DNA of 64,000 bases. Origin: Aedes albopictus (Eukaryota > Arthropoda > Insecta > Diptera > Culicidae). The translations under genes were made by a program, and so were the position numbers. The stretch lies in contig NC_085138.1 in assembly GCF_035046485.1 (NCBI RefSeq), forward strand, positions 269,185,694-269,249,693. The letters are read 5' to 3'. Below, piece after piece: positions 42,950-54,477 of this stretch (position 1 is the first letter of the stretch; the number at the start of each line of letters is the position of its first letter). The notes beneath the pieces were generated by a model that ran no database searches, was not told the DNA's origin, and saw only the letters and a program-made list of their open reading frames with translations.

Positions 42950-44600
42950 TAATCTGCCATAGCTGTTCTCGATGGATTGTATCATACGCCGATTTGAAAT
43001 CGATGAACAAGTGATGTGTGGGCACGTTGTATTCGCGGCATTTCTGCAACACCTGGCGGATGGCGAACATCTGGTCCGTTGTAGCGCGTTCACCCATAAA
43101 TCCAGCCCGATATTGCCCCACGAGCTCTTTTGCAATTTGAGAGAGTATCTTGTAGGCAGCGCTCAGTAGTGTGATCGCAGCGGTAGTTCCCGCAATCCAA
43201 CTTGTCGCCCTTTTTGTAGATGGGACACACGATGCCTTCCATCCATTCCTCTGGTGATACTTCCTCCTCTCAAATCTTGGTAATGACCCAGTGTAGTGCT
43301 CTCACCAGTGCTTCTCCACCGTAATACAGAAGCTCGCTTGGTAGTTGATCTGCTCCAGCGGCTTTGTTGTTTTTCAACCGGTCAACCTCTACCTTTATCT
43401 CTTGGAGGTCAGGGGCCGGAAGTCTTTCGTCCAGTGCACATACTCCTAGATCTATTACCACGCCACCGTCGGTACTTGCAACGTCGCCATTGAGGTGCTC
43501 ATCGTAATGCTGCCGACACCTCTCGACCAACTCATGCTTGCTCGTGAGAATATTCCCGAGATTATCTCGGCACATGTCGGATTGTGGAACAAAGCCTCTG
43601 CGCGAGTGGTTCAGCTTTTCGTAGAACTTTCGCGTGTCCTTAGCGTGGTACAACTCTTCCATCGCTTCGCGATCTCGTTCTTCCTGCTGGAGCTTCTTCA
43701 TCCGGAAGACTGAGTTCTGCCTGTTCCGCGCCTGTCTGTAACGTGCCTCATTCGCTCTCGTACGGTGTTGCAGAATTCTCGCCCATGCTGCATTCTTCTC
43801 GTTTTTGAACTGTTCAATCTCGCCGTCGTACCAGTCTTTTCTGTGATTCGGAGTCGCGAAGCCTAGTGCTGTTACAGTAGCCGAGGTACTACCTATGGCG
43901 GATCGGATGTCCCTCCAGCCATCTTCAATGGTAGCTGCGCCAAGCTGCTCTTTCGTTGGTAGGGCCACTGCTAACAGCTGCGCGTAGTATTGAGCCACTG
44001 CTACGTTACGCAGCTGATCGATATTGAGCCGCGGCGATCGACTTCGACGCTTGGTGATAGCTGTCGAAAGTTTTGAGCGCATGCATACAGCGACTTTCGC
44101 CCGATTACCGGTCTGTACATTTCCTCCCTTCCTACCTGCGCGTTCATGTCGCCGACAACGATTTTCACGACACGCGGCGAGCAACCATCGTATGTTTGCT
44201 CTAACTGCGCGTAGAACGATTCTTTCTCGTCATCAGGTCTCCCTCGTGTGGGCAGAGGACGTTGATGATGCTGTAGTTGAAGAAACGACCCTTAACTCTT
44301 AACATGGCCACTTTTCCACAGATGCCAGAACAGATGATGTTTAAGCCGCACCTCCTTGGTGAACAGACGCTCGGGTCGTACCTCCTCAATCTAGATGAAG
44401 TCAGAAGGACAACGGTGCCCAGGGTGCACTACCAGTTAAGCACACAACTCTTAGCTGACTGTCATCGCTTGACCCGTGGAAGCATGAGGCAGGAAATTGT
44501 GAGGACCAGAGCTATGTCCAGAGCTATGTTGGACACTCTCCTTATCAACCCACCCTTTTGCAGCCCAATATGGAGAAACACGAACGAACAATGACAATCG
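42950..44600 (-). pseudogene. RTE-type retrotransposon, 5' half
   Basis: The minus strand encodes endonuclease remnants (about 44389-44190: RFFNYSIINVLCPHEGD; GDMNAQVG-type block near 44130). A long open piece follows at 44184-43270 (linker and RT start, DRLKNNKAAGADQLPSELLY). The next block is 43135-42950 ([31 protein letters not shown]), which stops at the insertion. The 304-codon frame is the best preserved part, but overall it is frameshifted. It joins 38971-38270 across the 4-kb element. Confidence 0.8.
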
Positions 44601-45719
44601 TGTCACCACCATCGACTTTAATCGCTAGCTAGTGATGGTTAAGCTGTACTCACAACTCTCCGTGGTCAAAAATGTACGGTACCGACGACGGTCTCGGTAC
44701 TACCTAGATCTAGAATAACTGTTGCAACCGGATGTCAGTTCTCAACCAATTAACTTGACATGTTGTACACGGCCAGATACTACAGGTATCCCACCGCGTT
44801 TCAAAAACTGTATCAATTGGCTCAAAATTGTCTGAGTTATATTAGAAAAGTGCCCAAAATAGGAGCCCTGCTGAGATAGTTCCACTTCTCTACAGCGTGA
44901 CACAGTGTTTGTGTTTCGCAGCTATAGGCTCTGGAACGGGCCAACGAACTACACTCAGAATAAATATCACATTAAATTTAAAAATTCTGCACTTAGATGG
45001 TCAAAATCTAAGTGACCATTGCTTTTGCACCAGTTGCTTTTGCACTTGAAAAATATGTGCAGCGCTATTGAATCGTTGTCGATTCAATCATGATAGAATT
45101 TATGTGCGTCGCTTTAGATTTTTAATCTTTTAGCGCATGGTTTTCATTAAAACGATTAATAAAACCATTTCCACGTGGGATTCGCTTCAAAATAGAAATA
45201 AAAGCAAAATTTTAATTATTCGGCTGAACTGGATTTATTTGTTGATCAAATCACATAATACTGTAGTTATTATCATAGGAGAAGATGAATCGACCCCGTC
45301 GTGTGTTCCGGTAGTTCCTTTTGTGCTTGGGAAAACCGCAGGATGGTTGTGTTGGCATGACGGAACTAGGACTGCCCCAAGTTGTGTCCACTGTCAACAG
45401 CTCATCGCTTTTCACCGCTGTTTTCTGATGATGACCAGCTGAGATAATCTCACGGATAATCGAGAGGATAATCTAAACGACTGTGATCCGGTCATACTAT
45501 CCGCCTCAGTCGTATTTCATCCGGATGCTCGAAAATCATCACTTAATTCTTATTGAATAGCGGTCCGGCATGCAGCGATCGATTTCAATTCTGCAAAAGA
45601 AATATTCCATGTATGGAAACATTACATTATAATGAATAAATTATGCATTTACCTCTTAAAATTTCCGATATTCCGGCCGATGAATTGAAATAACAACAAC
45701 ACGTTTTCGGGCAAAACAA
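44601..45719. other. Unassigned, with a worn MITE near 44760-44880
   Basis: CAATTGGCTCAAAATTGTCTGAGTTA-like sequence at about 44815-44845, followed by AAAATAGGAGCCC, resembles the right half of the 167-bp element at 5568-5734. The rest, including the 101-codon frame at 45137-45442, shows no gene signature. Confidence 0.4.
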
Positions 45720-46056
45720 TAACGCGCCATCATGACTTCTAATGTTTATTCTTGCTATTAAATTTTATGTGCGCAAGGTTACGTGTTATGCTGCTGCACT
45801 TGAAATATATTTTAGTAATAATATATATCATATGTCGTATTTATAGATTTTATTACATGCACATAAATGGGCGATTCTCTCTCTCGCCAGCAATCCATGA
45901 GGTTAGTGCACATAGAATCTATCAGTCGATTAATTTGAGTGTACCTTTTTGTTGTAAAAAGTAATTGGTAAAATTGTCGGTAGAAGAAAAAATAGGAAAT
46001 TACAAAAGACTAATTGGCGAGAGGTTTTCTCTATGGCAATGTAAAAAATGCAGTAT

Positions 46057-46077
46057 GAGGTTTGCCGGGATAGCTAG
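46057..46077 (+). mobile_element. Helitron-like 3' terminus
   Basis: TTTGCCGGGATAGCTAG followed by T matches the 3' end of the Helitron at 52077-52343 (TTTGCCGGGACAGCTAG then T). The matching TC start was not found, so only this end is claimed. Confidence 0.5.
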
Positions 46078-46399
46078 TGTATGTATAACATTTATTGCAT
46101 TTGTTTTAATAAAGACATACGCATTTACTCAGATTATAGACATTGTGTATTTGTTTATAGTTTATCACGTTGGATCATTTAAATATTTATAAATACTGCT
46201 TATTGTAAAATCCGTATTATTGATGAAACGGAGCTTTATTTAAGGTGGAGGTATAACGAAACCACACATCGAATTTTCAAGAGCACAACTATAAGGAATC
46301 AAATGACGGTTTGTGCGGAAAAGTCGATCGCTTAGTTACCCACTAGTGGTGATCAATCGATCAACTTTAAAACACATACTGTCAATTGATATTTTCAGA

Positions 46400-46405
46400 T
46401 TTATT
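46400..46405 (-). terminator. Poly(A) signal of the mucin-peritrophin
   Basis: AATAAA on the minus strand lies 51 nt past the stop codon at 46456-46458, a normal spacing for a short 3' UTR. Confidence 0.65.
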
Positions 46406-46455
46406 CTGTAGCTAGACTATCAGATGTATTCGTTATATTTTCACCTTAAAATAAT

Positions 46456-46689
46456 TTAGAGATTTTTCCCGACTGATATTTCGGGGTTGCATTCAACGCG
46501 GTCCTCCAGATTGCACATTCCCCGTTGAGTATCGAATAGTAGTCCTTCGAGACACATGCGTGGTGATAACATGCCTCGAACACAGCGATAATAAACATCG
46601 CACCGTGAGGGATGAGGGAGCAATTGATCTTCAACCAATGTAGTACATAAATTGTACACCTCTTGAGGAGCTCCAGGAATGTCTTCAAT
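46456..46689 (-). CDS. Mucin-type peritrophin, exon 3 (fourth CBM14 domain)
   Basis: The acceptor TTCTTCATAAACTCAG| opens 77 codons and TAA (46456-46458). It encodes residues 419-495, with a six-Cys chitin-binding domain from C433 (NLC) through C485 (VEC). A 63-nt intron (46690-46752) precedes it and the phases match (0). Confidence 0.88.
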   Translation of the reverse strand: MEDIPGAPQEVYNLCTTLVEDQLLPHPSRCDVYYRCVRGMLSPRMCLEGLLFDTQRGMCNLEDRVECNPEISVGKNL

Positions 46690-46752
46690 CTGAGTTTATG
46701 AAGAAAGGAAAGTGGGTATAAATTTTATACTTAAAGCATACTATTTACTTAC

Positions 46753-46864
46753 TTGACATGCATTATGTGCATCCTCTAGAACGCAACCCAATACGGTACT
46801 ATCAAAAACATATCCAGTTTCGCAGGAACGAAGGTTAGCATTTGAAGCTGAGCATTCATAGTAA
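46753..46864 (-). CDS. Mucin-type peritrophin, exon 2
   Basis: The acceptor TTTCTCATTTCAG| and the donor CAA|GTAAGT delimit 112 nt. The first base completes Ser381, followed by 37 codons ending NACQ. It completes the third chitin-binding domain, whose first half lies at the end of exon 1. Too short to stand alone as an open frame call. Confidence 0.85.
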
Positions 46865-46929
46865 CTGAAATGAGAAATACGGTTTTGTAGAATCATCCAT
46901 GATTATTCAGTTGCTCCCGTTGAACTCAC

Positions 46930-48071
46930 CTCCTACAGCTATTTACACTCGGGATAAGTTCAGTCGGTTCACCAAGACAAACTTCCAACAAACATTCAGC
47001 TCTCTGCGGCAGATCACATACCGACCAATGGTGGTTGAAATGTAACCCCTCTGGACAGAATTGAACAGCTCCACTGCATTTGTCGATACAGCTAATAAAT
47101 CTGCTACAATTTTCTGGATCAGCAACTTCACTGTCTTGACCTGCGCATAGAGGCTCACAGAACTGTTCCGTAGTTGGTTGTGTTGTGGTTTCTTCAGTTG
47201 TATTATCTTCTACTGTACTAAAGTCTGTTGAACTATCTTCAGTTGTACTGTCTTCTGTTGTACTATCTTCGGTTGTACTATCTTCAGTTGTACTATCTTC
47301 AGTTGTACTATCTTCAGTTGTACTATCTTCAGTTGTACTATCTTCAGTTGTACTATCTTCAGTTGTACTATCTTCAGTTGTACTATCTTCAGTTGTACTA
47401 TCTTCAGTTGTACTATCTTCAGTTGTACTATCTTCAGTTGTACTATCTTCAGTTGTACTATCTTCAGTTGTACTATCTTCAGTTGTACTATCTTCAGTTG
47501 TACTATCTTCAGTTGTACTATCTTCAGTTGTACTATCTTCAGTTGTACTATCTTCAGTTGTACTATCCTCAGTTGTACTATCCTCAGTTGTACTATCTTC
47601 AGTTGTACTATCTTCAGTTGTACTATCTTCAGTTGTACTATCTTCAGTAGTAGTTTCCGTTGTACTTTCTTCCGTTGTTATTTCTCCTTCGACAGTTGTA
47701 TCTGTTGCATCTGTTGGTTCAGAGGTTTCAATTTCATCTGTACTATCAGTAGTGGACAAATCTGGTTCCGTCGGTGTCGAAGGGTTTTCACAGTCGACAT
47801 TTTCTGGATAATCGCAATGCCTCGTTATTGCATTGAAGTAGAGGTCATTCAGACAAGTTTGTACGATGCCAATGTTATTCATACAGGAAATATAAAAGTG
47901 ACAGTAGTCTGGATGTGGCTGGTTTTCCCATATGTTTGCAACAGTGCTCGTGCATGGTACAACTTGTATGGTATCCGAAATCGGCTTGCCCAATGTCAAA
48001 TCAATTTTATAGGCTGCAATATTCAAATAAAATGCACTTAACACGATCCCAAACTTTATAAGCCACACCAT
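46930..48071 (-). CDS. Mucin-type peritrophin (four CBM14 domains), exon 1
   Basis: The start ATG (48071-48069, context CCAAAATGG) opens a signal peptide, MVWLIKFGIVLSAFYLNIAA; a Met 100 codons farther upstream in the same frame is not followed by a signal sequence. Domain 1 spans residues about 40-94 (Cys 40, 57, 63, 73, 86, 94). Residues 97-303 form a Thr/Ser/Glu/Asp linker, largely tandem TTEDS. Domain 2 spans about 309-360, and domain 3 begins at C365 and continues in exon 2. The donor AGGAG|GTGAGT ends the exon. The 495-residue secreted protein should cross-link chitin fibres and carry an O-glycosylated spacer, as in peritrophic-matrix mucins. Gut expression is inference. Confidence 0.9.
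47226..47655 (-). repeat. 15-bp tandem array in the mucin linker (about 28 units)
   Basis: The plus strand reads TTCAGTTGTACTATC repeated with almost no divergence (only a few C/T changes, e.g. near 47571-47582, and more variation at the left edge). On the coding strand each unit gives one TTEDS pentapeptide in frame, so copy-number changes keep the frame. The plus-strand frame through it (repeating SSVVL) is a shadow. Confidence 0.95.
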
Positions 48072-48194
48072 TTTGGAAAACAATCCGTTCGATACTGACG
48101 TAGATGCCTTTCGAACAGCTCCCATAGGATTAGTTGGATGTTGGACTAATCTTATCGATTTTAATTTATGGAATTGCCCAATCCAGTAAGTGCT

Positions 48195-48212
48195 AGTGAT
48201 AAAGTGATAACA
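48195..48212. promoter_or_regulatory. Paired GATA sites upstream of the mucin-peritrophin
   Basis: TGATAA occurs at 48197-48202 and again at 48205-48210, about 130 nt upstream of the ATG. GATA factors drive many insect midgut genes, so a gut enhancer role is plausible. No TATA box is evident; an initiator-like TCAGT lies near 48097 on the minus strand. Confidence 0.3.
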
Positions 48213-48582
48213 AAGAGCGTATTCTGCGTTATACGCGTTGGGTCGCGCGCGTACTGTAAATATCATTTCTTGGACATACAAGTCAATTAACGTATAAGCT
48301 TGGAGATAGCTTGACAAAGACAAATAACGGCGTATTACAAGGTATCTTGAATTTAAATATAATTTCTCCATGCTGTTCGCTATTTCCTCAATGAAATGGC
48401 GAATTATGGTCCCATCTCATTGCACAATGAACGATTCCAAGAATTTTCGAAAGTTTTGTTCTTTTCGTCATCGGGGGTTTTTTGAAACCTGTTGAACAAA
48501 GAGTTGGCCTCAAATCCTTCCCAACCAAGCTGAGTTATGTGCATAAATTTCAGGCAATTTGGCCCACAAAAAAAGTGATTAA

Positions 48583-48698
48583 CTCTAAAAGGGATACCTG
48601 GGGTCCATTGGACCCCAGGCGCCTTTCAGAGCTCGTCTTTGATGGAACACACTCAGCGAGGTGACGAAACTGAGGCCATGAAGGTATCCCTTTTAGGG
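48583..48698. mobile_element. 116-bp TTAA-flanked MITE
   Basis: Tips CTCTAAAAGGGATACC (48583) and GGTATCCCTTTTAGGG (ending 48698), with TTAA at 48579-48582 and 48699-48702. piggyBac-type target. An inner hairpin (GGGGTCCATTGGACCCC) lies near 48600. Confidence 0.75.
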
Positions 48699-49039
48699 TT
48701 AAGAATAAAAAAAAAAATCTTAGCTTAGACTGACTGCACATGTCAATGGTTGCTCCTCCGTGATTAATCTGAAATGGCTTGAATTGCACTGAGATCTAAC
48801 TGAATAAGGTGCCGGGACACTCTACTTATCCCCGAGATGCAATTTAAGCAGCACATACATTTTGGTTCAATACCGGCGCCGGCCAAGCCCATCAATCCCA
48901 TTCAGTTTGGAGGGGAAAGGAATGTTAGAGTGTGCCAGTTGTTGCTACTAGAGACCGAGAGCACTCTGCATCCCCACATCCATGGAGTGTTTGTTAGAAA
49001 GGTAGGATGTGAGATCTGGAAGTCATCTTTGGTCGGTGA

Positions 49040-49345
49040 TGCGGTCCATGGATAGGGGATATATTTAGACGACAGATTGTGTGTTGATTACTCTGAACTT
49101 CTGAGCCTGAAGGGGAAGCGGCGTAGTTCGATTGGTTGCATAACTTAAAGGCGTTATGTGATAAATTGGCACTGTGCTTTTCACAGCGGGCAGGAAGGGA
49201 AACGGATTTTCCAACCCGTTTCTGTTCTAGCGATGGCTATGAACTAATGTAGAGATGAGAGTGAGAAAAAGTAGGAAGAAAGGGACGGGATAAGAATTGA
49301 GCCCAAGACGTTTTGCATACGAATCAGAAGCGGTAGCCACTAGAC
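49040..49345 (-). mobile_element. tRNA-derived SINE
   Basis: The minus strand begins with a tRNA-like head (TCTAGTGGCTACCGCTTCTG as box A, then TTGGGCTCAATTC as box B, 49345-49295). A body follows (CCCGTCCCTTTCTTCC, then CATAGCCATCGCTAGAACAG) running to about 49040. Its family differs from the SINE at 52497. Confidence 0.6.
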
Positions 49346-49436
49346 CTTTAAAAAACGTGCAATACAAAATCGCGTAAAAAGTTGTGTAATAAAGAGTATT
49401 GTTACGACACCGCTAGACAATAAGACTGAACCAACG

Positions 49437-51670
49437 CACAGTGGCTTATTTCAAACGAAAAAACGGACGCATTTCAGAAACGCGTTTTCAGTTTATGAAC
49501 AATAGTGTATCTTATGTAAAAAAAATGCGGGGAATCCAATGGTGCCAACCCCTTTCCCGAAAAATGACAGGAAGTATCCCATTTTGCCCTTTTTCCCCTA
49601 TAAATTAGACATATTTCTATATATTATGCCATATAGAAGCATGCCCAAGATAAAAACATGCAACAAATATGCTACTTTACGTAAAAAAGTCCAAGAAATC
49701 GAATGCCGTTATCCCCTTTCTTGTCAAACATCAATAAGTGGCCCAATTCACCCCTATTCCCCTATAAGCTCATCTTTTTCGAAATATTTATTCAAAATAA
49801 TGCACAATTTTTAAAAAAACATTCAAAAATGATGGTATTTTATGTAGAAATGTCCGAGGAATCGAATGCCGGTATCCCCTTCGTTGCCCAACATAGATAA
49901 GTAGCCCAGTTCACCCCTATTCCCCTATAAGTAGAATTGCTTGAAAATGTCGATCTATTACAATGCACAACTTCGATAAAGACATTCAAAAAATGATGAT
50001 ACCTTATGAAAAAATAGTGCAAGGAATAAGATGCCAGTATACCCTTTATTATCCAACATTGATAAATGACCCAATTCGCCCCTATTCCCCTATAAGTTGA
50101 TCTCTTTATTAATATTGATTAAAAAAGGTAGAATCTTGATTATTACAAAAAAAATTGATGGAATCTTATGTAGAAAAGACCAAGAAATTGAATGCCGGCA
50201 TCCCCTTTATTGGTAAACATCAATAAGTGGCCCAATTCACCCCTATTCCCCTATTAGTTCATCTATTTTAAAATATCGATGCAAAACAATGCACAACTTT
50301 GATAAAGACATTCAAAAATTATGCAACCTTATATAAAAATGTCGAAGAAATCAAATGCCTCCATCTTCTTTATTGTGGAACATCGATAAGTGGCCCAATT
50401 TGCCCCTATTACCCTACAAGATGATCTTTTTCATAATATTGTTTCAAAATAATGCACAACTTCGATAAAGACGTCCAAAAATGATGAGACATTATGTAAA
50501 ATCGTCCAAGGAATCGAATGCCGCTATCTCCTTTATTGCAAAACATCTATAAGTGAACCAATTCACCCTTATTCCCTTATGAGTATAATTACTTGAAAAT
50601 GTCGATCTATTACAATGCACAACTTCGATAAAGATATTTAAAAATGATGCTACCTTATGAAAAATTAGATTTAAAATATTAGATAAATATTTTCAAGTAA
50701 TTCTAGGGGTGAATTGGGCCACTTATCGATGTTTGGCAATAAAGGGGATACCGGCATTCAATTCCTTGGACATTCTTACATCAGGTGACACCATTTTGGA
50801 CACCGATGCAAAGTTGTGGATTGTTTTGCATCGAAATTTTGAAAAAGATGAACTTATAGGGGAATAGGGGTGAATTCGGCCACTTATCGATGTTTGCCAT
50901 TAAAGGGGATGCCGGCATTCAATTTCTTAATCTTTTCTACATAAGATGCCATCATTTTTTATTGTAATAATCAAGATTTTACCTTTTTCAATCAATATTT
51001 ATAAAGAGATCAACTTATTGGGGAATTGGGGCGAATTGAGCCACTTATCGATGTTGGATAATAAAGGGTATACCGGCATCTTATTCCTTGCTCTATTTTT
51101 TCATAAGGTATCATCATTTTTGAATGTCTTTATCGAAGTTGTGCATTGTAATACGTCGATATTTTCAAGCAATTCTACTTATAGGGAAATAGGGGTGAAT
51201 TGGACCACTTATCGATGTTGGGCAACAAAGAGAATACCGGCATTCGATTCCTTGGACATTTCTACATAAAATACCATCATTTTTGAATGTCTTTTTAAAA
51301 GTTGTGCATTATTTTGAATGAATATTTCGAAAAAGACGAGCTTATAGGAGAATAGGGGTGAATTGGGCCACTTATCGATGTTTGATAAGAATGGGGATAA
51401 CGGCATTCGATTCCTTGGACTTTCAACGTAAAGTAGCATATTTGTTGCATGTTTTTATCTTGGGCATGCTTCTATATGGCCTAATATATAGAAATATGTC
51501 TAATTGATAGGGGAAAAAGGGCAAAATGGGATACTTCCTGTCATTTTTCGGGAAAGGGGTTGGCACCATTGGATTCCCCGCATTTTTTTACATAAAATAC
51601 ACTATTGTCCATAAACTGAAAACGCGTTTCTAAAATGCGTCCGTTTTTTCGTTTGAAATAAGCCACTGTG
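49437..51670. mobile_element. Foldback-like element with about 163-bp subrepeats
   Basis: The outer tips CACAGTGGCTTATTTCAAAC (49437) and complement (ending 51670) are flanked by AACG (49433-49436 and 51671-51674). Each arm holds about six tandem units of 160-165 bp marked by CACCCCTATTCCCCTATAAG on the left (about 49748, 49913, 50076, 50236, 50400, 50562) and its complement on the right (about 50705, 50863, 51020, 51182, 51347, 51507). The arms nearly meet at about 50690. Inverted arrays of subrepeats are the hallmark of Foldback elements. No transposase is seen. Confidence 0.75.
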
Positions 51671-51674
51671 AACG

Positions 51675-52076
51675 GGCGGTCAAAATTCGAATGGCGAATG
51701 CGCCTTGTATAGGCAATTGGGTTGTTTAGTGAATTTAATATTGCCATTTTCTTTAGCCTAATCGAAAGAACTCATTTTTCTGAGTATAAGGTGATTTTAT
51801 TGCGTTCCAATACCTTTGTTTTGATGATTAAATAAACAATACAGTTTTAATTTCCGTGGATAGAATGACAGTTTAATCGATAGCGTGACAGTTCGCCCCG
51901 AACAAAAAAATTCCTCCATACAAACTTTGAATGCATTTTAAAAATAGTTTCAGGGCACCAAAAATGATGAAATTTTGGATTTCGACTAATTTTTGGATGG
52001 AGATTCCGATTATGCAATAATCTGGATACCCCTAAAGAACCCAATTGGCAAATGAGCAGATAATTTGATATTATGA
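51675..52076. other. Unassigned region
   Basis: No gene or element recognised. Confidence 0.35.
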
Positions 52077-52343
52077 TCTACATGTCTATATAAATAAAAA
52101 TGGAATGGTGTTTGTATGTCACGAATAGGTTCGGGAACGGGTCTTCAGACCGACATGATTCTTTCACTGTTGCATTGGTGCAGGGCTCCGACGTGTTCGT
52201 ACGTAAAAATAATTGCAAAAATCGACCGGGAAAGCAACAAAAACGGGAAAGTTTGAAATTCCATTTTTGGGGCCATTTGTCACCAGAACTACACGTCAAG
52301 AAATATAGTAGGCAGGCAGTACGACGTTTGCCGGGACAGCTAG
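52077..52343 (+). mobile_element. 267-bp nonautonomous Helitron
   Basis: It starts TCTACATG after A (52076), ends GGGACAGCTAG before T (52344), and so shows the A^T insertion, 5'-TC and CTAG-3' ends expected of Helitrons, without a duplication. No Rep/helicase coding is present; the 135-codon frame crossing it runs into flanking DNA and is not a gene. Confidence 0.75.
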
Positions 52344-52496
52344 TATTCAATAAATATTATTATTTTAGTTTTGAGTTACCACGAAATAGGGCTGCTACAA
52401 GAAACTGGTTGATCTATCCGAACAAGTATGATGTAGTAAAATTAAAAATACAGCCTCTGATAGAGTCTGAAGAGATTTATAACACTAATGAAAGCG

Positions 52497-52795
52497 GGCC
52501 CATATAGCCGAAGCGGTAAACGCACGGGTATTCAGCATAACCATGCTGGGGATGACGGGTTCGATTCCTGGTCGGTCCAGGATCTTTTCCTAAAGGAAAT
52601 TTCCTAGACTTCCTTGGGCATAGAGTATCTTCGTGCCAGCCACACGATATACACATGCAAAATGGTCATTGGCAGAGGAAGCTCTCAGTTAATAACTGTG
52701 GAAGTGCTCATAGAACACTAAGCTGAGAAGCAGACTTTGTCCCAGTGAGGACGTTACGCCAAGATGAAGAAGAAGAAGAAGAAGAAGAAGAAGAA
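52497..52795 (+). mobile_element. tRNA-derived SINE with (GAA)n tail
   Basis: The head starts GGCCCATATAGCCGAAGCGG (box A) with box B GGTTCGATTCC near 52558. The body ends in about ten GAA repeats. GAAAGCG flanks it at 52490-52496 and 52796-52802 as a 7-bp duplication. Internal pol III promoter boxes look intact, so it could be transcribed. Confidence 0.88.
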
Positions 52796-53320
52796 GAAAG
52801 CGATAAAATGTATATTTATTTAAATTCAGCCCAGAATTTGTAAGATGACTTTTGGTGTAAAAAAGATGGAGGGTTACAAAATTCTATAACAACCAGAAGT
52901 CGGTCGCAAGCTAGAAAAGTTTGAAACCCACTGATCTAGAACGTTGCCAAAGCCGGATGCCCGATCAGAAAGGCATAACAAAATTATAACCGATTAAGTT
53001 ATTTATTTCAAAGATTTTTCATAACAGAATGAGTTATAAAATTCGCCGGTTAGGTGTTAAAATAACAAAGATTATAACTAAAATTGCTCAAGTCATAACA
53101 TAATTATAACAGGTCTTGATACAATTATAACAAGCTTATAACAAAATGAGATATAAAAAATCAATCAAATTATATCACATGTTGTTATAAAGCAGTTATA
53201 AATATATTGGGTAAAAATTAAGTGGTGTAAAAATTAACTCATTTTTGGGTTATCAATTTTTAGAGTGAAATTTTATTTTTTGTAAAAAGTTACTGGCATC
53301 AAAAAACTTCTCCACATAGT

Positions 53321-54125
53321 GATGATGATGATGATGATTGTGTACCCACCATCAGCGCAAGGATTACCTATGGCTGCAGAGTCATACCGGAACGGAATGA
53401 TCTACCTGATGGTTTGTTGTAGCAGGGTAAGCTAAATTCACTGGAGACCTTCGGAAAACAACATGATAGTTGTTATCTCGTGACAAAGTCTGGCCACCCC
53501 ACGAACATTTGCCCGGAAACCAGTTCATTTATCTTCCTTAGGCTACCCCTCCGAAATCCCCATATATGTCATGTTCAAATATAAAAAGTAATAATAAGGA
53601 ACGAACTCACCGGGTAATCCTGACCAGCTGGTTTTCTATGTTTGGCTTTGGGCTCAGCATGCAAACGGTTCAACCATATTAAATGTGCACTCGTTCACAC
53701 CACTCGCTGATTCTTCGATCGTCCATTGAAGAATCCGAAAAAAATACATAAGCGAGAATACCCGACGCACTGAAAAACAATCTCTTGGATACCTACTTGG
53801 TACTAGCATTTCCGAACTCGGAATAACGACGAACACGAGCACCACGATGCGGGCAATGTGGTCTCTTGCCACCGAGCCATCGTCGATCGTTTACACAAAG
53901 TGCGAACAAAAAACACAAAGAAAAATACGAAAACGCGGGAACGCGGGAACGACGAAATGCGGCATGTTTCAGCCTCCGCGCTCTGCTTGTCACTGACGAC
54001 CGACGACCGTTCACTCTTCTATCAGCGTTCCACTCAAGTACGAACGAAAACACAAAGAAAAATACGAAAACGCGGGAACGACGAAATGCGGCATGTTTCA
54101 GCCTCCGCGCCCTGCTTGTCACTGC
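53321..54125 (-). mobile_element. 805-bp retroposon with 20-bp TSD and (CAT)n tail
   Basis: AAAAAACTTCTCCACATAGT occurs at 53301-53320 and 54126-54145, a perfect duplication. On the minus strand the insert begins CAGTGACAAGCAG (54125) and ends in a CATCAT tail (53321), as a non-LTR element or SINE would. Its 5' part has two direct copies of a roughly 90-130-bp monomer (54124 to about 54040, and about 53995 to 53900), like tandem 5' promoters of some LINEs. The 72-, 104- and 130-codon frames here are not credible genes. Confidence 0.75.
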
Positions 54126-54146
54126 AAAAAACTTCTCCACATAGTA

Positions 54147-54463
54147 CAGTGGCGTTTCGGTTTTATCACTAGTCGTTTTAATCACTACTCGCCCAAATTC
54201 ACGGTTTTCTGTTCGATTATATCACGATTTTAATTTCGTTTTTACCACACTTGTTTTAAAACATTCCGAAATCAATATAAAATCAATACATCATTGTCCA
54301 GTCCACCAAAACAGTTAAAAAATATAAGCTACGATTTATATATTTTGCAGCTGAACGATTTTGGATAAAAAAATTACATTTATTTCTCGTTTCGCTAAAT
54401 TCACGGTTTCGTTTTTATCACGGTAAAATTTTTTTTGACCGTGATAAAACCGAAAAACCACTG
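54147..54463. mobile_element. 317-bp TA-flanked MITE
   Basis: CAGTGGCGTTTCGGTTTTAT (54147) and its near-complement ending CCACTG (54463) are flanked by TA. Tc1/mariner-type target. Internal 'tttttatcac' motifs recur. Noncoding. Confidence 0.75.
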
Positions 54464-54477
54464 TATACATAAAAAGC

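Noticed and set aside
47185..47811. 208-codon plus-strand frame of repeating SSVVL (and a 140-codon YYLQL frame)
   Set aside because: Both are shadows of the 15-bp array, whose real coding frame is on the minus strand inside a signal-peptide and CBM14 protein.
48072..48371. In-frame upstream extension of the mucin-peritrophin to Met at 48371
   Set aside because: The added 100 residues have no signal peptide or domain, whereas Met at 48071 is followed by a clear signal sequence and has a better start context.
52100..52507. 135-codon open frame as a gene
   Set aside because: It starts inside a Helitron and runs across its 3' end into flanking DNA.
53612..53872. Minus-strand 5' exon with splice donor CCCG|GTGAGT
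   Set aside because: The whole stretch lies within a retroposon bounded by a 20-bp duplication, so a host first exon is unlikely.
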